Shown one piece after another: positions 1 to 11,075 of a DNA stretch of 64,000 bases. The position numbers and the translations under genes were made by a program. The stretch covers positions 112,701 through 176,700 of the forward strand of contig NW_026252140.1 in NCBI RefSeq assembly GCF_025399195.1, written 5' to 3'. Within the stretch, counting starts at the first letter, position 1. Each line of letters starts with the position of its first letter. Under the pieces are notes generated by a model, which ran no database searches, had not been told where the DNA came from, and worked only from the letters and a program-made list of their open reading frames with translations. The stretch is from Umbelopsis ramanniana AG (lineage: Eukaryota > Mucoromycota > Umbelopsidomycetes > Umbelopsidales > Umbelopsidaceae).

Positions 1-2069
1 CCTACTTCGAATAATACTGCGGTTATCGCAAAGTGTCCACAATGTATGAAGGTGAAACGAAATAGCTTTACTGCACACGTCGACCTAGAGCACGGCAATT
101 ATTCATGTCGGACGTGCAACACAAAAGGATCATGGCAAGACTATATTAAGGCGTTTCGGAAGAAGAAAGGAGACAACATTAAAGCCATTTCAACATCGGA
201 TATTCGCGGTGATCGCAAAAGTGCACGGTTTTCGCGACCAATGAACGAGATTGAGTTGTATTCCACGCAGCTGCAAGGAAATCCCTCTATTCTCGAGGAT
301 GTTTGTATTGATACCAGACTTACCAAGGAAACCCTTGAAGCTTACCGTGTTGGATTAGCGGAATACTCATCTGCTGAATCCAAACTTGCTGCAGCAGGAG
401 ACGGCGAACCGAACCACACTCAATGCATCACATATCCACAAACTACTCTTTCATATGGAGATAACCAAAAATTTACAATTGAGACAACCAGATTGAAAGC
501 ATGTCATTTGGACAATGTTCAGCAGCCAGTTGCATTCGATCCTGTTGCGCCTATCGCCACTGGACTTTTCGGCTATCATGTTGCACCTGCCGAAGCTGAA
601 GCCGTTATCATCACTCGAAACGAACTTGACGCCATGTCAGCATATCAGAACACCGGCATTCCTAGTTTCTCATTACCGACTTCGGTTTACCAGCTTCCAC
701 AGACGGTGTTGCCACTACTAGAGCGGTTCTCTAAGATTTACTTATGGTTGGATGATGATGTTGACGGACAGCTGGCAGCCGAAACGTTTGCACATAAGCT
801 GGGCGAGTCGAGATGTTTCATTGTTAACACACGCATGGGTGATGCTCAAGGACCGTTGACCGCTCACCAAGCACTGTTGCAAAACAAAAATCTGAATGAC
901 ATTTTGTCCAAGGCCAGCATCTTACAACACGACCAAATCGTAGATTTTCATGAATTGCGCGACGAAGTCTATCGAGAATTCTTAAGCCCAGACCAAGCCA
1001 AGGGGGTTCAATCAACCGACCTGCCGGCTTTGAATGCGGTTCTTAAAGGACATCGTCCTGGAGAGCTTACTATTCTGACTGGACCTACTGGTGTTGGCAA
1101 GACAACCATTATCAGTCAATTGAGTCTGGACTATTGCAAAAGTGGTGTGACAACCTTGTGGGGAAGCTTTGAAATCCTGAACAAGCGACTTGCCAAGAAA
1201 ATGCTGTGTCAATTTGCGGGAAAAGATCTGACCAAGGCACCAAATGAATTCGATGTTTGGGCAGACAAATTTGAACAGGTAAAGTTAAACGTTCACAAAA
1301 CGTACTAATGGTTGGCTGCAAAAAATAATGTTGGTGCCATTTACTGATATTTCCTTTATTTGTCGGTTATAGTTACCACTGTACTTTTTGAAGTTTTTTG
1401 GAAGTACTTCCATCAAAGATGTTATTCTTGCTTGCCAGCATGCAGTTTATGCCTACGATGTTCGACATATTATTCTCGATAATCTACAATTCATGTTATC
1501 TCAACAAGGCAGGTCATCGCTGGATAAATGGGACATACAAGATGAGGCTATAGCCGAACTTCGTAAATTTGCAACGAGTAAAGATGTGCATATAACTCTG
1601 GTCGTTCACCCTCGAAAGGAGAATGCTCCTGCGCTTGATATTAATTCTGTGTTCGGAAGTGCCAAAGTGACCCAAGAAGCCGATAACGTGGTCATTATAC
1701 AAAAAAATTCCCAAGGTGAAGATTTGCGATTCTTAGATATTAAGAAGAACAGGTAAAGTTTATAGAGTTATGTCCAAAGTGCCGGGAACATACTTACTTA
1801 ATTGTGAGCGTACAGATTTGATGGAACTTTAGGATCCATACCTTATAAGTTCGATAATGCTACAATGAAGGTAAAAGACGTTTGTTTGAGCACGACAATT
1901 TCTGCCATAAAATGACTGACAACCTCTTTGATATGATCAGATTCGAGGCTATACGCAACAAGAAATGAATGATTTGAAACGTCGGACACAGAGTAGTCAA
2001 AAGAGATCGTATGACTATGATGAGGGCAATTACAATCTCGCCGCCAATATGGCACAGGACACCTTCTAG
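1..2069 (+). CDS. TWNK: Twinkle-type mitochondrial DNA helicase (5' end outside window)
   Basis: Hexameric replicative helicase of mitochondrial DNA, related to phage T7 gp4. The frame is open from base 1, so the start lies upstream. Exons: 1-1278, 1373-1752, 1816-1870, 1941-2069, giving 613 residues in the window, all joins GT-AG and in frame. The first residues carry a zinc ribbon (KCPQC ... YSCRTC). A TOPRIM-like part follows (NELDAMSAY, then LWLDDDVDG). Then come the RecA-type core with Walker A GPTGVGKTT, the WGSFEI stretch, the Walker B-like HIILDNLQFML, HPRKE, GSAKVTQEADNV and KNRFDG. These blocks match metazoan Twinkle as I recall it. The C-terminus ends about 45 residues past KNRFDG. 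Compared with animal Twinkle, the zinc ribbon and the DxD acidic motif are kept. An IBB-ARM gene follows on the same strand 470 bp downstream. Identification is firm; primase activity is open. Confidence 0.93.
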
Positions 2070-2537
2070 ATCAGAAGAGTGATGTTATGTATTTAATTAA
2101 TGACAAATGTACGCTCTTTCTTTTTATTGTATCATAATAATAGCAATTTCCATAAGATTTAGAAAGAAATGTCGATTTTATATCACTGTATGAGAGATAT
2201 GGTTTGCAATTGATATTTTTTTCCCTCATCTTCATTTACACACGATTCTGTATGTTCAACTGGTCGTACATATCCTGTTTTGGCAGATGTTCTTCCAGCA
2301 GATCAGCTATGCATCTGAAAACCACAAGGACTTACAATGTCTTTCCTTTAAATATGAAGTACACCTCCATTGTGTGATATCCCAATGGTAATAATCAAAA
2401 GGAAACCAGCAAGACGGGGCCTTGCATGAACGAGGGGTTCCACCCGTGACAATATGTGACTGTCAGACAACGCCCGTCGAAACCGCGGGAAAGCATTTAC
2501 AACAACGTTAGCAAGTGAGCCGTACATTTTGCAAGCA
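2070..2537. other. intergenic spacer, nothing recognised
   Basis: AT-rich 3' flank of the helicase gene, then a more GC-rich stretch just before the next start codon that presumably holds the promoter of the IBB-ARM gene. No clear TATA box, RNA gene or repeat was seen. Confidence 0.5.
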
Positions 2538-4993
2538 ATGAAAACGGAAACTCAAGCAGAGAAGCGTAAGAGCATAAGCGAACTCCATCGAAGTAGATAC
2601 AAGCGCAACAGCATTTCGAAAACCAATGAAGAATCCCGACGTCGCCGACTGGCCATTGACCAAGCACTTCGCCGAAAACATCGCGAACAGCTTATAACTG
2701 CAAAGCGGTTCCGGCACTTGACTCAGAAAGAAGAGTATGAGAGTGCTGGAGAGGATGACGGTTAGCTATCCCATCAATGACGCTTGTTTGAAAAAATGAA
2801 AGAACGTCTTGATATCTAGCTGGCTGATTTCCTAACGCTTTGACTTTTGTCTTCTGCCTAGGAGACTACCCGGTCAATTACGAATTGAATACTCACGATA
2901 TTTCCAAACTTGAGGAGGAGTTGAAGAGTAGTTCCCACGAAGTTCGACTTGATGCCGTGAAGTTTTTGGGAAGAGCACTTTTCGATCCATCGAAAGCGGT
3001 GCACGACTTTGTAGTTGATGGCGATTGTGTCAATTTACTCACGGTAAGTAGATGCGGCTATTTGCAAATATCTCATGATCTGTATTAATCTGTTGCTTTT
3101 GAAATTCACATTAGCAACTTTTGACTGCTGGAGATCCAGATGAACAGCTCCAAGCTGTCGTCGGCATAACCAGTAAGCCATTTGGAACATTGGTCCATCA
3201 TAAACTCAGCATGAAAACTCAGCAATGAAAATTTATGATCATTAGATATTGCTGCTGGATCTTACGAATTTTGCATTAAGGCTACATCCACTATTCCATA
3301 CCTTGTCTCGTATCTCAAGGAATCCAACGTAGTAAGTGTTCTTTATATATGATGGTGCGGATAATGCATCTTGTTTATTGAATACAAAAACATTCAGGCA
3401 TTGCAAGACCACTCTGCATGGGCGCTAGGTAATATGGCAGTGGAAAGTGATGAAATAAGATCAATGCTGAGAAAGAATGGAGTCCTACAACCTTTGGTCA
3501 ATTTACTCGATTCCTCGGTACGAAAGCTTTTTTATCCTTCTCTGAATATCGTGGACGAGATCATTGACACTCCATATAGGATTCCAACTTGGTGCAAACT
3601 GCTTGCTTTGCTTTATCCAACTTGGCTCGTGGTCCGAATGCACACCTTGAAGAATTCTTTCAAGCCGGTATTAGCCCTAAACTGGCATCCCATCTCATCA
3701 ATAACACAGTAAGGACCCCCTTGCTTGACGTGATGCTCTTCTTGCTTGCTATTTTTGAGACTCTTTACTTATTGTGTTTCTGATCATGATAATAGCCTGA
3801 CACCGTTACTGAAATATGCTGGGTTCTGAGTTATTTGACGGCTGGAAGCGATCAGTTCATTGGGCAACTGTTGAATGAAGGAATTGCACCCTTGCTTGTA
3901 AGATATTTTTTTTCTCGGCTATGTCTTAGCCATTTCCATATTGATCTGTAGGAAACAAAGATCACTATCATGGATGATTCCATGCATTCTAACTTCATGC
4001 ATTGCTATATAGGTCCAAAATATGGAACCGCTACACTCACAAGGTGCACTGGCTTTACCTCTCATTCGTACATTTGGCAATATTGCAAGTGGGCCAGACG
4101 ACTATACTGATATCCTCATCAAGGAGCAAATATTCTTACCTGGTATTATCAGCTTTTGCCAGTCAGATTGCAGGTACGGCATATTTGTGCTCCATTTTAG
4201 TCGGAGGTTCAGAACACCTTATTTAAAACCATGACATTGTTCCTCATAGGCCTGTCAAGAAGGAATCGCTTTGGGTCCTTTCCAATATTACAGCTTCGTA
4301 AGTGCAGCTACACCTTTGCATAGCCAAACGTTCTTTGTTTCAGTGTTGCTGATGCTCTCTTTTTTCATGCTATTAGCCGCCGCCCCGAAGTCCTTGAAAA
4401 GGTCATTCAAGCGGGCGCCATCCCAATTCTAACCGAAATTGCCTCACATACCAATTTCGACATACGCAAAGAGGTATTATGACAGTCTGATTAGGCTCAG
4501 CTTACTATCAGTCATGCTGCTCATACTAACTTGCTGATGAAGGCGGCGTTCAGCTTGACCAATATTGCCTGCCATGGAACCAAGTACATACAAGCGTTGC
4601 CCAACAATGTTTTACTACCAGGTAGGAAAATGTTATCTATAAACAGTGTGCTGTGAACAAATTTAGTGATGTGAAAATTTCAACAGGATATTTGGAATTT
4701 GTACGGTCAGAGGATCCAGAGCTGATCAAACTCGGTTTGACATATCTGCAATTGCTGCTGACCCATGTGCCTGAGGTAATGTCAACTCCCGTCATCTTCC
4801 TTTTCCAATCATTTATCTGATAATTTCTGTTCTGTAGGGAAAGTCGCTTATGCAATCCATTCCTGATAGCATCTATGCTCTTGAATCAGTCACACTCAGC
4901 ACCCATTCCGATTTGTGTCGAACCGCCAGCGTTTTGATGGACACTTATTTCGGAGAAAACAACGAAGGCGTTGAACAAGATATACTTGCCTGA
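2538..4993 (+). CDS. importin-alpha-like IBB + ARM-repeat protein (TMCO6-like)
   Basis: Probable nuclear transport adaptor or relative. Thirteen exons (2538-2760, 2862-3043, 3115-3172, 3246-3331, 3398-3517, 3580-3708, 3796-3897, 4013-4173, 4250-4297, 4377-4473, 4543-4621, 4687-4775, 4838-4993) give 509 residues, every junction GT-AG and in frame. The N-terminus is basic and helical (EESRRRRLAIDQALRRKH, then REQL), as in importin-beta-binding domains. The rest is a row of armadillo repeats with W/N-type signatures (WALGNMAVES, ACFALSNLARG, LWVLSNITAS, AAFSLTNIAC). The RRRR...REQL...KR pattern and the length resemble animal TMCO6 at least as much as classical importin-alpha, and several W-N pairs are altered, so I favour a divergent paralogue over the housekeeping SRP1 gene. 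Start chosen as the first ATG in the IBB frame. Converges with the P450 gene. Confidence 0.8.
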
Positions 4994-5340
4994 AAGGAGG
5001 TGCTGTGTCGATATAGGAAGTACGATGTATAGCCCAAAAAAATGAAAGGGACCAAAAAAAAAAAAAATAGGTGTAAATAAATTCTTGCTTTTTCATACTT
5101 ACCCCGTTGTCATAGTTCATTCACACTTTTGATGGACTGCTTTGCACATCCACCATAACATATCCGAATAAAGGGGGGCTATGCGATACCAGGGTAAAGG
5201 CAAGCAATAAGCGTTGCAGAGAATCAATTGAACATTATAAATACATTTTAGTTTTAAAGGTGCAATATGAGAAATAATAGTTATCTATGACTCTGAGAGA
5301 GTCTACTGTGATTTCTAACTTGCCGGTATGGGCAGGCGGT
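4994..5340. other. convergent 3' flanks
   Basis: Short spacer between two converging genes. It holds an A-run near 5055-5067 and AT-rich 3' processing sequence, with nothing else recognised. Confidence 0.5.
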
Positions 5341-7165
5341 TTACTTTCTTGCTGTGATGACGATAGGGTTTTCGTTGGGTGTGGCGAACATGCCGAGGGC
5401 ATATACAACAGGGTCGACAGGCTTGCTCTTGTCACGCAGCTCAACATTATAGTGCTTCAAGAGCGTGATCAAAACAATCTTGATTTCATGAATGGCAAAG
5501 AAACGACCAGCTGTAGCAAAAGATGAATCAAGAAGGTCAGCAAACCTGTAATACTCCTCCCCGCAAGAAAATGCTACCCCAAATATATATGGACACTTAC
5601 GACACATATGCTTTCCAAGACCAAAAGCAATGTTATCACGACCGGTCTGTGTTGCTTCTCTCTTGGTCTCTGTGAAGGGATCCATCTCATCAAGAGTTGA
5701 ATCAACAGTGTAGGAATCGAACATGATACGACGACTCAAAGATTGAACCAAGCGGCCCTTGGGAATTTGGTATCCGTTCATGAAGGTATAGTCTTCCATC
5801 GCCATTTTACCGGTAGCTAATTTGTCGACACCGAGACGAAGGACTTGACGCAAAAATCGGTCGAGGAAAACCATTTCCTTCAAGGATTCGTCATTGATTT
5901 TATCATTGTGACGAGCAAGAACTTGATCGATTTCCTGGCGAAGTTGGTCGCAAACATCAGGTCGGCAAAGGAGCCAGAACAAACCGAAGCTTAGATTCTG
6001 ACTGGTCTGTATGCGTCCAAAACAAGAAAAAAAAAGCGTTAGGTTCTAACCCTTGCTTGTGAACATAAATTTGTTTACAGGCAATACTTACAGTATGAAC
6101 GGAGGCGAAAGCGATCAGCAAAACACCATCAGTGATTTCCTTGTTGGTGAAAGTCTTGCCATCAGGATACTGATATTCAATAAGCTCCTGAAGGTAATCG
6201 CATTTGCTACCACGCTCGAGTTCACCGTCACGAAGCATCTTTCTTCGCTTCTCCACAACGGGATCAACATGGGTATCCATGCAAACCTTATGGCGGTTGA
6301 GTGATTGCAAATATGGAAGCATTGGTTTGTGGAGGAACTCCGGTAAGACTTGCCACAAGGGAACATTGCGAGTGATATCGTTGGTGAATTGAGCAAAAGT
6401 ATCAATGACTTCGCGGTTCTTGGCGACCTCTTCACCGATGAGAATGCGAACACTGATAAAAGCTACGAGCTCTTGAAGAAAGACAGGAGTGTTTTCGACG
6501 TTGAGAGGCAGGTCGGAGGCAATTTGAGAAAGGCCATAATTGACGGATTCAACGATTCTTGAGGTGAAGTTTGGCATTTTGGATGGAGCTAGAAGTAGCT
6601 TGATGATAGCAGGGTTTGCAGTAAATCCTAGGAAAAAGGTATCCTTGTTGAACACGTAGTTAACGTGGAGAGTTTCTAGCGCGCAAAAATGGGCGAAGGT
6701 AAATTAACATAGGACAACTTTGGCTAGGAGACTGAACCCGTTACGCTACAAGTAACCTCTCTTACCTGTCAAAACACCATGCTCCAAAGACAAGACGTGT
6801 CCATCCTCCTTCATAACCTGTTCGGCGATCTTTCCCCCGGCAACCGTAATGGTCTTTCCAAGGATATCCAAGTCAAAGGTGTCACCATAGTTTGCAACGC
6901 ACCAGTCAAGAAACCTGTTGGCGTTGAAAGTCATGTACAAAGTATGTCCAACGAGTGGCAATGAATAAGCGACCTTGCGAGGCATATTGAGATGGCTGTA
7001 CTTGGACTTATTAATCATCGAAGTGATGTTGTACAGCGTCAAGAGAGTGGCAGCGCCAACAACAATCAAGTCAGTAGGCGTGGCTCTGTTGTATAACTGG
7101 ACAGCTTGGGGAGCATGTTGGTTCAGCAAGTCAATAGACTTTGATATCAGAGTGGAGAAATCCAT
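5341..7165 (-). CDS. cytochrome P450 monooxygenase with altered ExxR motif
   Basis: Membrane-anchored heme-thiolate oxygenase, substrate unknown. Exons on the minus strand: 7165-6766, 6675-6092, 6006-5601, 5510-5341, giving 519 residues. An in-frame ATG at 7225 would add 20 residues. The N-terminus has a hydrophobic anchor (TDLIVVGAATLLTLYNI). Helix I reads AFASVHTTS, a variant of AGxDTT also found in ent-kaurene-oxidase-type fungal P450s. The heme loop is FGLGKHMCPGRFFA with its cysteine intact; the intron at 5601/5510 splits the codon just after that cysteine. Helix K reads RQVLRLG, so the glutamate of the near-invariant ExxR is glutamine (5836-5847). The usual PERF region is also atypical (DEMDPFTETK). 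Frame and splicing are intact, so this looks like a living divergent enzyme. Family number not assignable by eye. Confidence 0.9.
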
Positions 7166-7225
7166 TGGGTTTTTTAGTGACTGAATGAGAAAGAACAAAG
7201 AAGTGAAGTGAGCAAGGGTAATCAT

Positions 7226-7799
7226 TTTTATGTATCACTTTTTAGTAAATTACTCTCCGCAGGTGAGCTTTGTCTCCGTTCTCTGCAGTTCCAATTTTTC
7301 ACTCTCAGCAAATTGTCGCTCGCTCGGTCAGCACTTGCGACACTCGAACTGTCTGCCCTGGTAACCGATGCCCAAATGTACCATTGAGGAAAAAAACCAG
7401 TCATTCTTATCTCATAGGCGCGGTAACTTACTTTACACCTAGTCCTTACAAAACATTACATGTAAGTGATCATGCGCTGAAGATGCTCATATAACTTTTC
7501 ATACTTGAGGTGTATGCTTCACACTATGCCAAAATGCCAACAAGCACTATCTATTTTACATTTACACTTCAGATGTTTCTTTTAAAAGCAACCACTTTCC
7601 AGCACAAAAGTTTTCATTGTTTTTTTTTTTTTTGTTGGCTTTATTAGTCAAGCATTGCTATCGACATGGCAAGAATAAAAAAATATTTGAAACAAAAAGA
7701 AAAAGAAAATGTCTTTACACTTTCAGTTTCCAATTTTTTAATGCCCCCAAATACAACAACAACGTTGCTACCTAGATAGACACTATCGCATCCATTTCC
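7226..7799. other. P450 promoter and eL30 3' flank
   Basis: Contains the upstream region of the P450 gene and, near 7619-7633, a long T-run followed by AT-rich sequence that belongs to the 3' untranslated side of the eL30 gene. No gene or repeat family recognised. Confidence 0.5.
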
Positions 7800-8236
7800 T
7801 TACTGTTGGGTGGAGAGAATTTCACTGTCACCTTGGTCAGTGATGGAAAGGACGGAGGTGCGGAAGAGCTTACCGCAAGCGGTACCGAGCTCAATGTTGT
7901 TGCCATTGTAGTGATGGACAGGAGTCTTGGAAAGCATGGCATAGTACTCGATCTCGGACTTGCGGAGAGGAGGGCAGTTACCAGCAATGATGACGAGCTT
8001 GGCTAAAGGAGGAAAGGGGTGTGGGTGTTAGCCACAACGAAAGGGACGATCTCTGCTCGGAATGAGCTCCTGTCCCTCAAAGACAAGATGTCTAAGAAAA
8101 TCTACTTACACTTTCCGTGACGGAGAGTCTTCAAGGTGGTCTTGTAACCAAGAGTGTACTTTCCAGACTTGGTAACGAGCTGGAGACGGGAGTTGATGGA
8201 CTCGACGGTCTTCTTGGTCTTCTTGACGGGGGCCAT
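7800..8236 (-). CDS. RPL30: 60S ribosomal protein eL30
   Basis: Cytosolic large-subunit ribosomal protein. Two exons (8236-8110 and 8002-7800) give 109 residues, close to the yeast length of 105. The N-terminus [20 protein letters not shown], the join [17 protein letters not shown], then SEIEYYAML and [15 protein letters not shown] are hallmark eL30 blocks. The intron is flanked by AAGT|GTAAGT and TTTAG|CC and splits a serine codon. The yeast orthologue regulates its own splicing through a kink-turn in the transcript; whether this leader and intron can do the same was not tested. It shares a 354-bp divergent promoter with mitochondrial EF-Ts. Identification is firm. Confidence 0.97.
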
Positions 8237-8590
8237 TGCGAGAGAGAACTGGGAGCAAAAGAGGAGGAACAAAAATTTTTCACTGTCCTCATCATATTAG
8301 AATTTTTCTGGTGGCTTGCGAATACCAGTCACTTAGGCTGTTAGCAGCCAACTCAGACCAACCCTTTTTTTTTTCTTAAGCGATATGTTCACTGTCAGAA
8401 GTGTCTACCGAACAGCTCATGATTTTTAAAAGAAATGCCTATAAATTTTCAAATAAATGATTAGATACTGAAGTTTCAAATAGTCCAGGTCAAATTATGT
8501 TTTTACCCAACTTTCTCTCTGATTTGGCAGTCCTAACTCAGCTAAGCCACTCAATTTTTTTGGGACCTGCCATTCTGGGCCCCTTGTCAA
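8237..8590. promoter_or_regulatory. divergent promoter between eL30 and mitochondrial EF-Ts
   Basis: The 354 bp between two head-to-head genes must hold both promoters. It has T-rich and pyrimidine-rich tracts on the eL30 side, typical of highly expressed ribosomal genes, but no motif I can name with confidence. Confidence 0.5.
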
Positions 8591-9800
8591 ATGCACAAGT
8601 TTGAAGCATACTCAGCTGCACACAAGATGTTCAAAGCATTTCAACTTACTTACAGTTTGCCTCGATGCGCTGCCCTCAGCCCAGCATTAGTTCGATATGC
8701 ATCCACAGCCAATGGCTTCAAGCCTTCCATTAAGCTCCTTGCCAAACTTCGACAAGAAACCGAAGTATCCATGTCAAAAGCAAAAGAAGCCCTAGTTAAG
8801 GCTGAGAATGACTATGAAAAGGCTCTTGCTTGGCTTGAGGAGGATGCCAAGGTTTCCGGTGCCAAGAAGGCGCAAAAGGTTGCTGGTAGAACTGCTGGTG
8901 AAGGCTTGATTGCTATCGCCACCGTCGAAGCTCCCGGTCGCGGTGAAGGAGGCGTTAAGAGCAGAAGCACGATCATCGAGGTCAGTTGTGAGACTGTAGT
9001 TTCGGCGGAATTGTATGATCATGAAAATGCTAACTTGTTCTTTTTCAATGATATAGCTGAACTGCGAAACAGATTTTGTGTCTCGAAACGATCTCTTCAA
9101 GAATTTGGCCACTCAAATTGCTTCAACCTCTCTCTTCGTTCCTGATGTCTTCCAAAACCTCGACAAGTCAAGATTCATCCACCATATTCCTGTTGAATCT
9201 TTCATCAACAGCCCAATTATGCCTCATCCTTCATCAGCATCTGCAGACGCCTATGCCTTGTTCAAGACAGTCCAAGAATCTATCGTTGAGACTATTGGCA
9301 AGCTTGGTGAAAACATCACACTCCGCCGCGTTGCTGTTGTTGCCGACCCTGAATCAGAATTGCAACAAATTCCCAAGCAGCACGACAGAACTATCCTGGC
9401 TTCTGCATACACTCACGGTGGTGACAGCACCACTGGCAAGATCGGAGGTATTGCTGTGCTTGGCCTTTCTGGCGGACCTGCCTCATCGCCAGCTTTGTCT
9501 AAGCTGTCTCGCAACGTTGCTCGTCAAGTCGTAGGATTTAATCCTACATTCCTCAACGAATCACAAGCTGTCGTTCCAGAAGGAGCCGATAAGAAGGAGT
9601 TTTTGGAAACGAATGTCTTGACTCACCAAAACTATATGCTCGGTGGCGGTACGGTTGAAGAAGTCGTGGCCAAGACTGGCAAGGACGAAGGCGTAGACTG
9701 CGAGGTCATTGACTATGTCAGATGGGAAGTCGGTGAAGGTATCGAGAAGGCTGAACAGGATTTCGCCGGTGAAGTCCTTCGCGCCGTCAAAGGCAACTAA
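8591..9800 (+). CDS. TSF1: mitochondrial translation elongation factor Ts
   Basis: Guanine-nucleotide exchange factor for mitochondrial EF-Tu. Two exons (8591-8980, 9057-9800) give 378 residues with a phase-0 GT-AG junction. The N-terminus is a basic presequence lacking acids (LTYSLPRCAALSPALVRYAS). The UBA-like block follows (KLLAKLRQETEVSMSKAKEA, with DYEKALAWLEEDA). The EF-Ts signature runs across the intron (EGLIAIATVE, then ELNCETDFVSRNDLF). The C-terminal dimerisation-like part ends in AGEVLRAVKGN. A second in-frame ATG at 8627 would start a cleaner presequence (MFKAFQLTYS) and may be the true start. Divergent from eL30, so both may share control. Confidence 0.95.
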
Positions 9801-10082
9801 TTAACATCAAACTGGATAGACTGCAATAATGTATTTAGAAGAGATTGCAACTTCTGCTGCACATAACATTATAATTTTTTTTTTCATTTCATAAAATAAC
9901 ACCATCATCACAATCGTATTGGCTATATCATTAAAAAAATATATCGTAGTAACAGATAGCATTTCTAGGGTGTGAATTTATTGGCAAACCGTTCGACGTA
10001 TCATTTCGAGATATACATGGGCGAAGATATATTTATTGCAACAGTATAGCGATTATAAATAAGGCTACTATGAGTGAATTCC

Positions 10083-11075
10083 TCAATATGGGTTGGGATA
10101 TGGGCTTGTATATTGCTTATCTTGCATGTAATCCAAGTCGCGAAGTGGTACATGCTGTCTGAATCGCTTCAATCTTGTCGAGTAAGCACCGACCATAGCA
10201 GCAAAGTAGAGCTGGAATAGATGGATGTTTTAATAGAATTCGCCGCTCTATGTTTATGAGAGATACATTAGTTATTACCTGAATACCGTTACCAACAAAG
10301 GTCAATACACCGACAACAATGGTAAGAATTTTGAGAATGTTGGTACAGTAGTCGTCGATGCTTTGTTGGTTTGAAGGTATATTGACGGAGCTGTGATAAG
10401 GCGAGCCGTCGGCTGTGGGGGGACCACCCTGCTCGTTCCAGAAGGTAACGCAGTTGTTGTGCGCATCTTGCTCTCTGGCCAACAACAAAATGAAGGCTGC
10501 AAGTGACACTCCGAGAGTTAAGAAGGCCATGATCCAATTGAAGGTGTTGAATAGCAAAACCATACCACGACGTTGCTACGGTACGACTGTGATCAGTAAT
10601 AAAAACTTGTCCACTTAGCATCATTATCGACATTCTTACGGTCAGGACACCAATCAGGCCGAACAAGGACGCCAGAAGCCAAACTATTGAGACGGCTACC
10701 GAGGACCAGAATATCGCATTTACTCCGTTTATACGATTGTCGACTATACTGTAATACTCTGCAGGTAGTATCTATATTTAGCAAGCATGTAGCTTTGTGT
10801 TGGATTTGGTTGAATGAACACTACTTGCCGTTTTTATAGACAAAGCAAAGGATCAAGCTGGACCCATAGAAAGCCTACGAGTTGCGTAAACTGTTGGTGA
10901 TATTGCGATGTGTGCTTCAAACTGATGCTAGTTAATATCTTACCAATGAAAATGTGGCAATAATGCCTACTCCCACTCTGTGAAAATTATGTTAGGCCCT
11001 GGTCTTTATCTATATGTCATGTCTACACTTTACTTGCCTAAGCGGAATGCAGCAACAGCAGGTAGATGTTACCAT
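10083..11075 (-). CDS. four-helix membrane protein (tetraspan/MARVEL-like), two GC-AG introns
   Basis: Function unknown. Six exons on the minus strand (11075-11038, 10977-10944, 10874-10829, 10758-10640, 10575-10279, 10211-10083) give 220 residues. A CCCC cluster at residues 6-9 is a possible palmitoylation site. Four hydrophobic segments follow: VGVGIIATFSLAFYGSSLI, SSVAVSIVWLLASLFGLIGV, WIMAFLTLGVSLAAFILLLA and ILKILTIVVGVLTFVGNG. The third and fourth are separated by a loop with cysteines (NNCVTFW and DDYC). The short cytosolic tail ends TSPYPNPY. Introns 1 and 3 start with GCAAGT instead of GT. No GT donor keeps the frame there, so these look like genuine GC-AG introns. The topology fits tetraspan or MARVEL-type proteins, but no CCG tetraspanin motif is seen. 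Confidence 0.8.
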
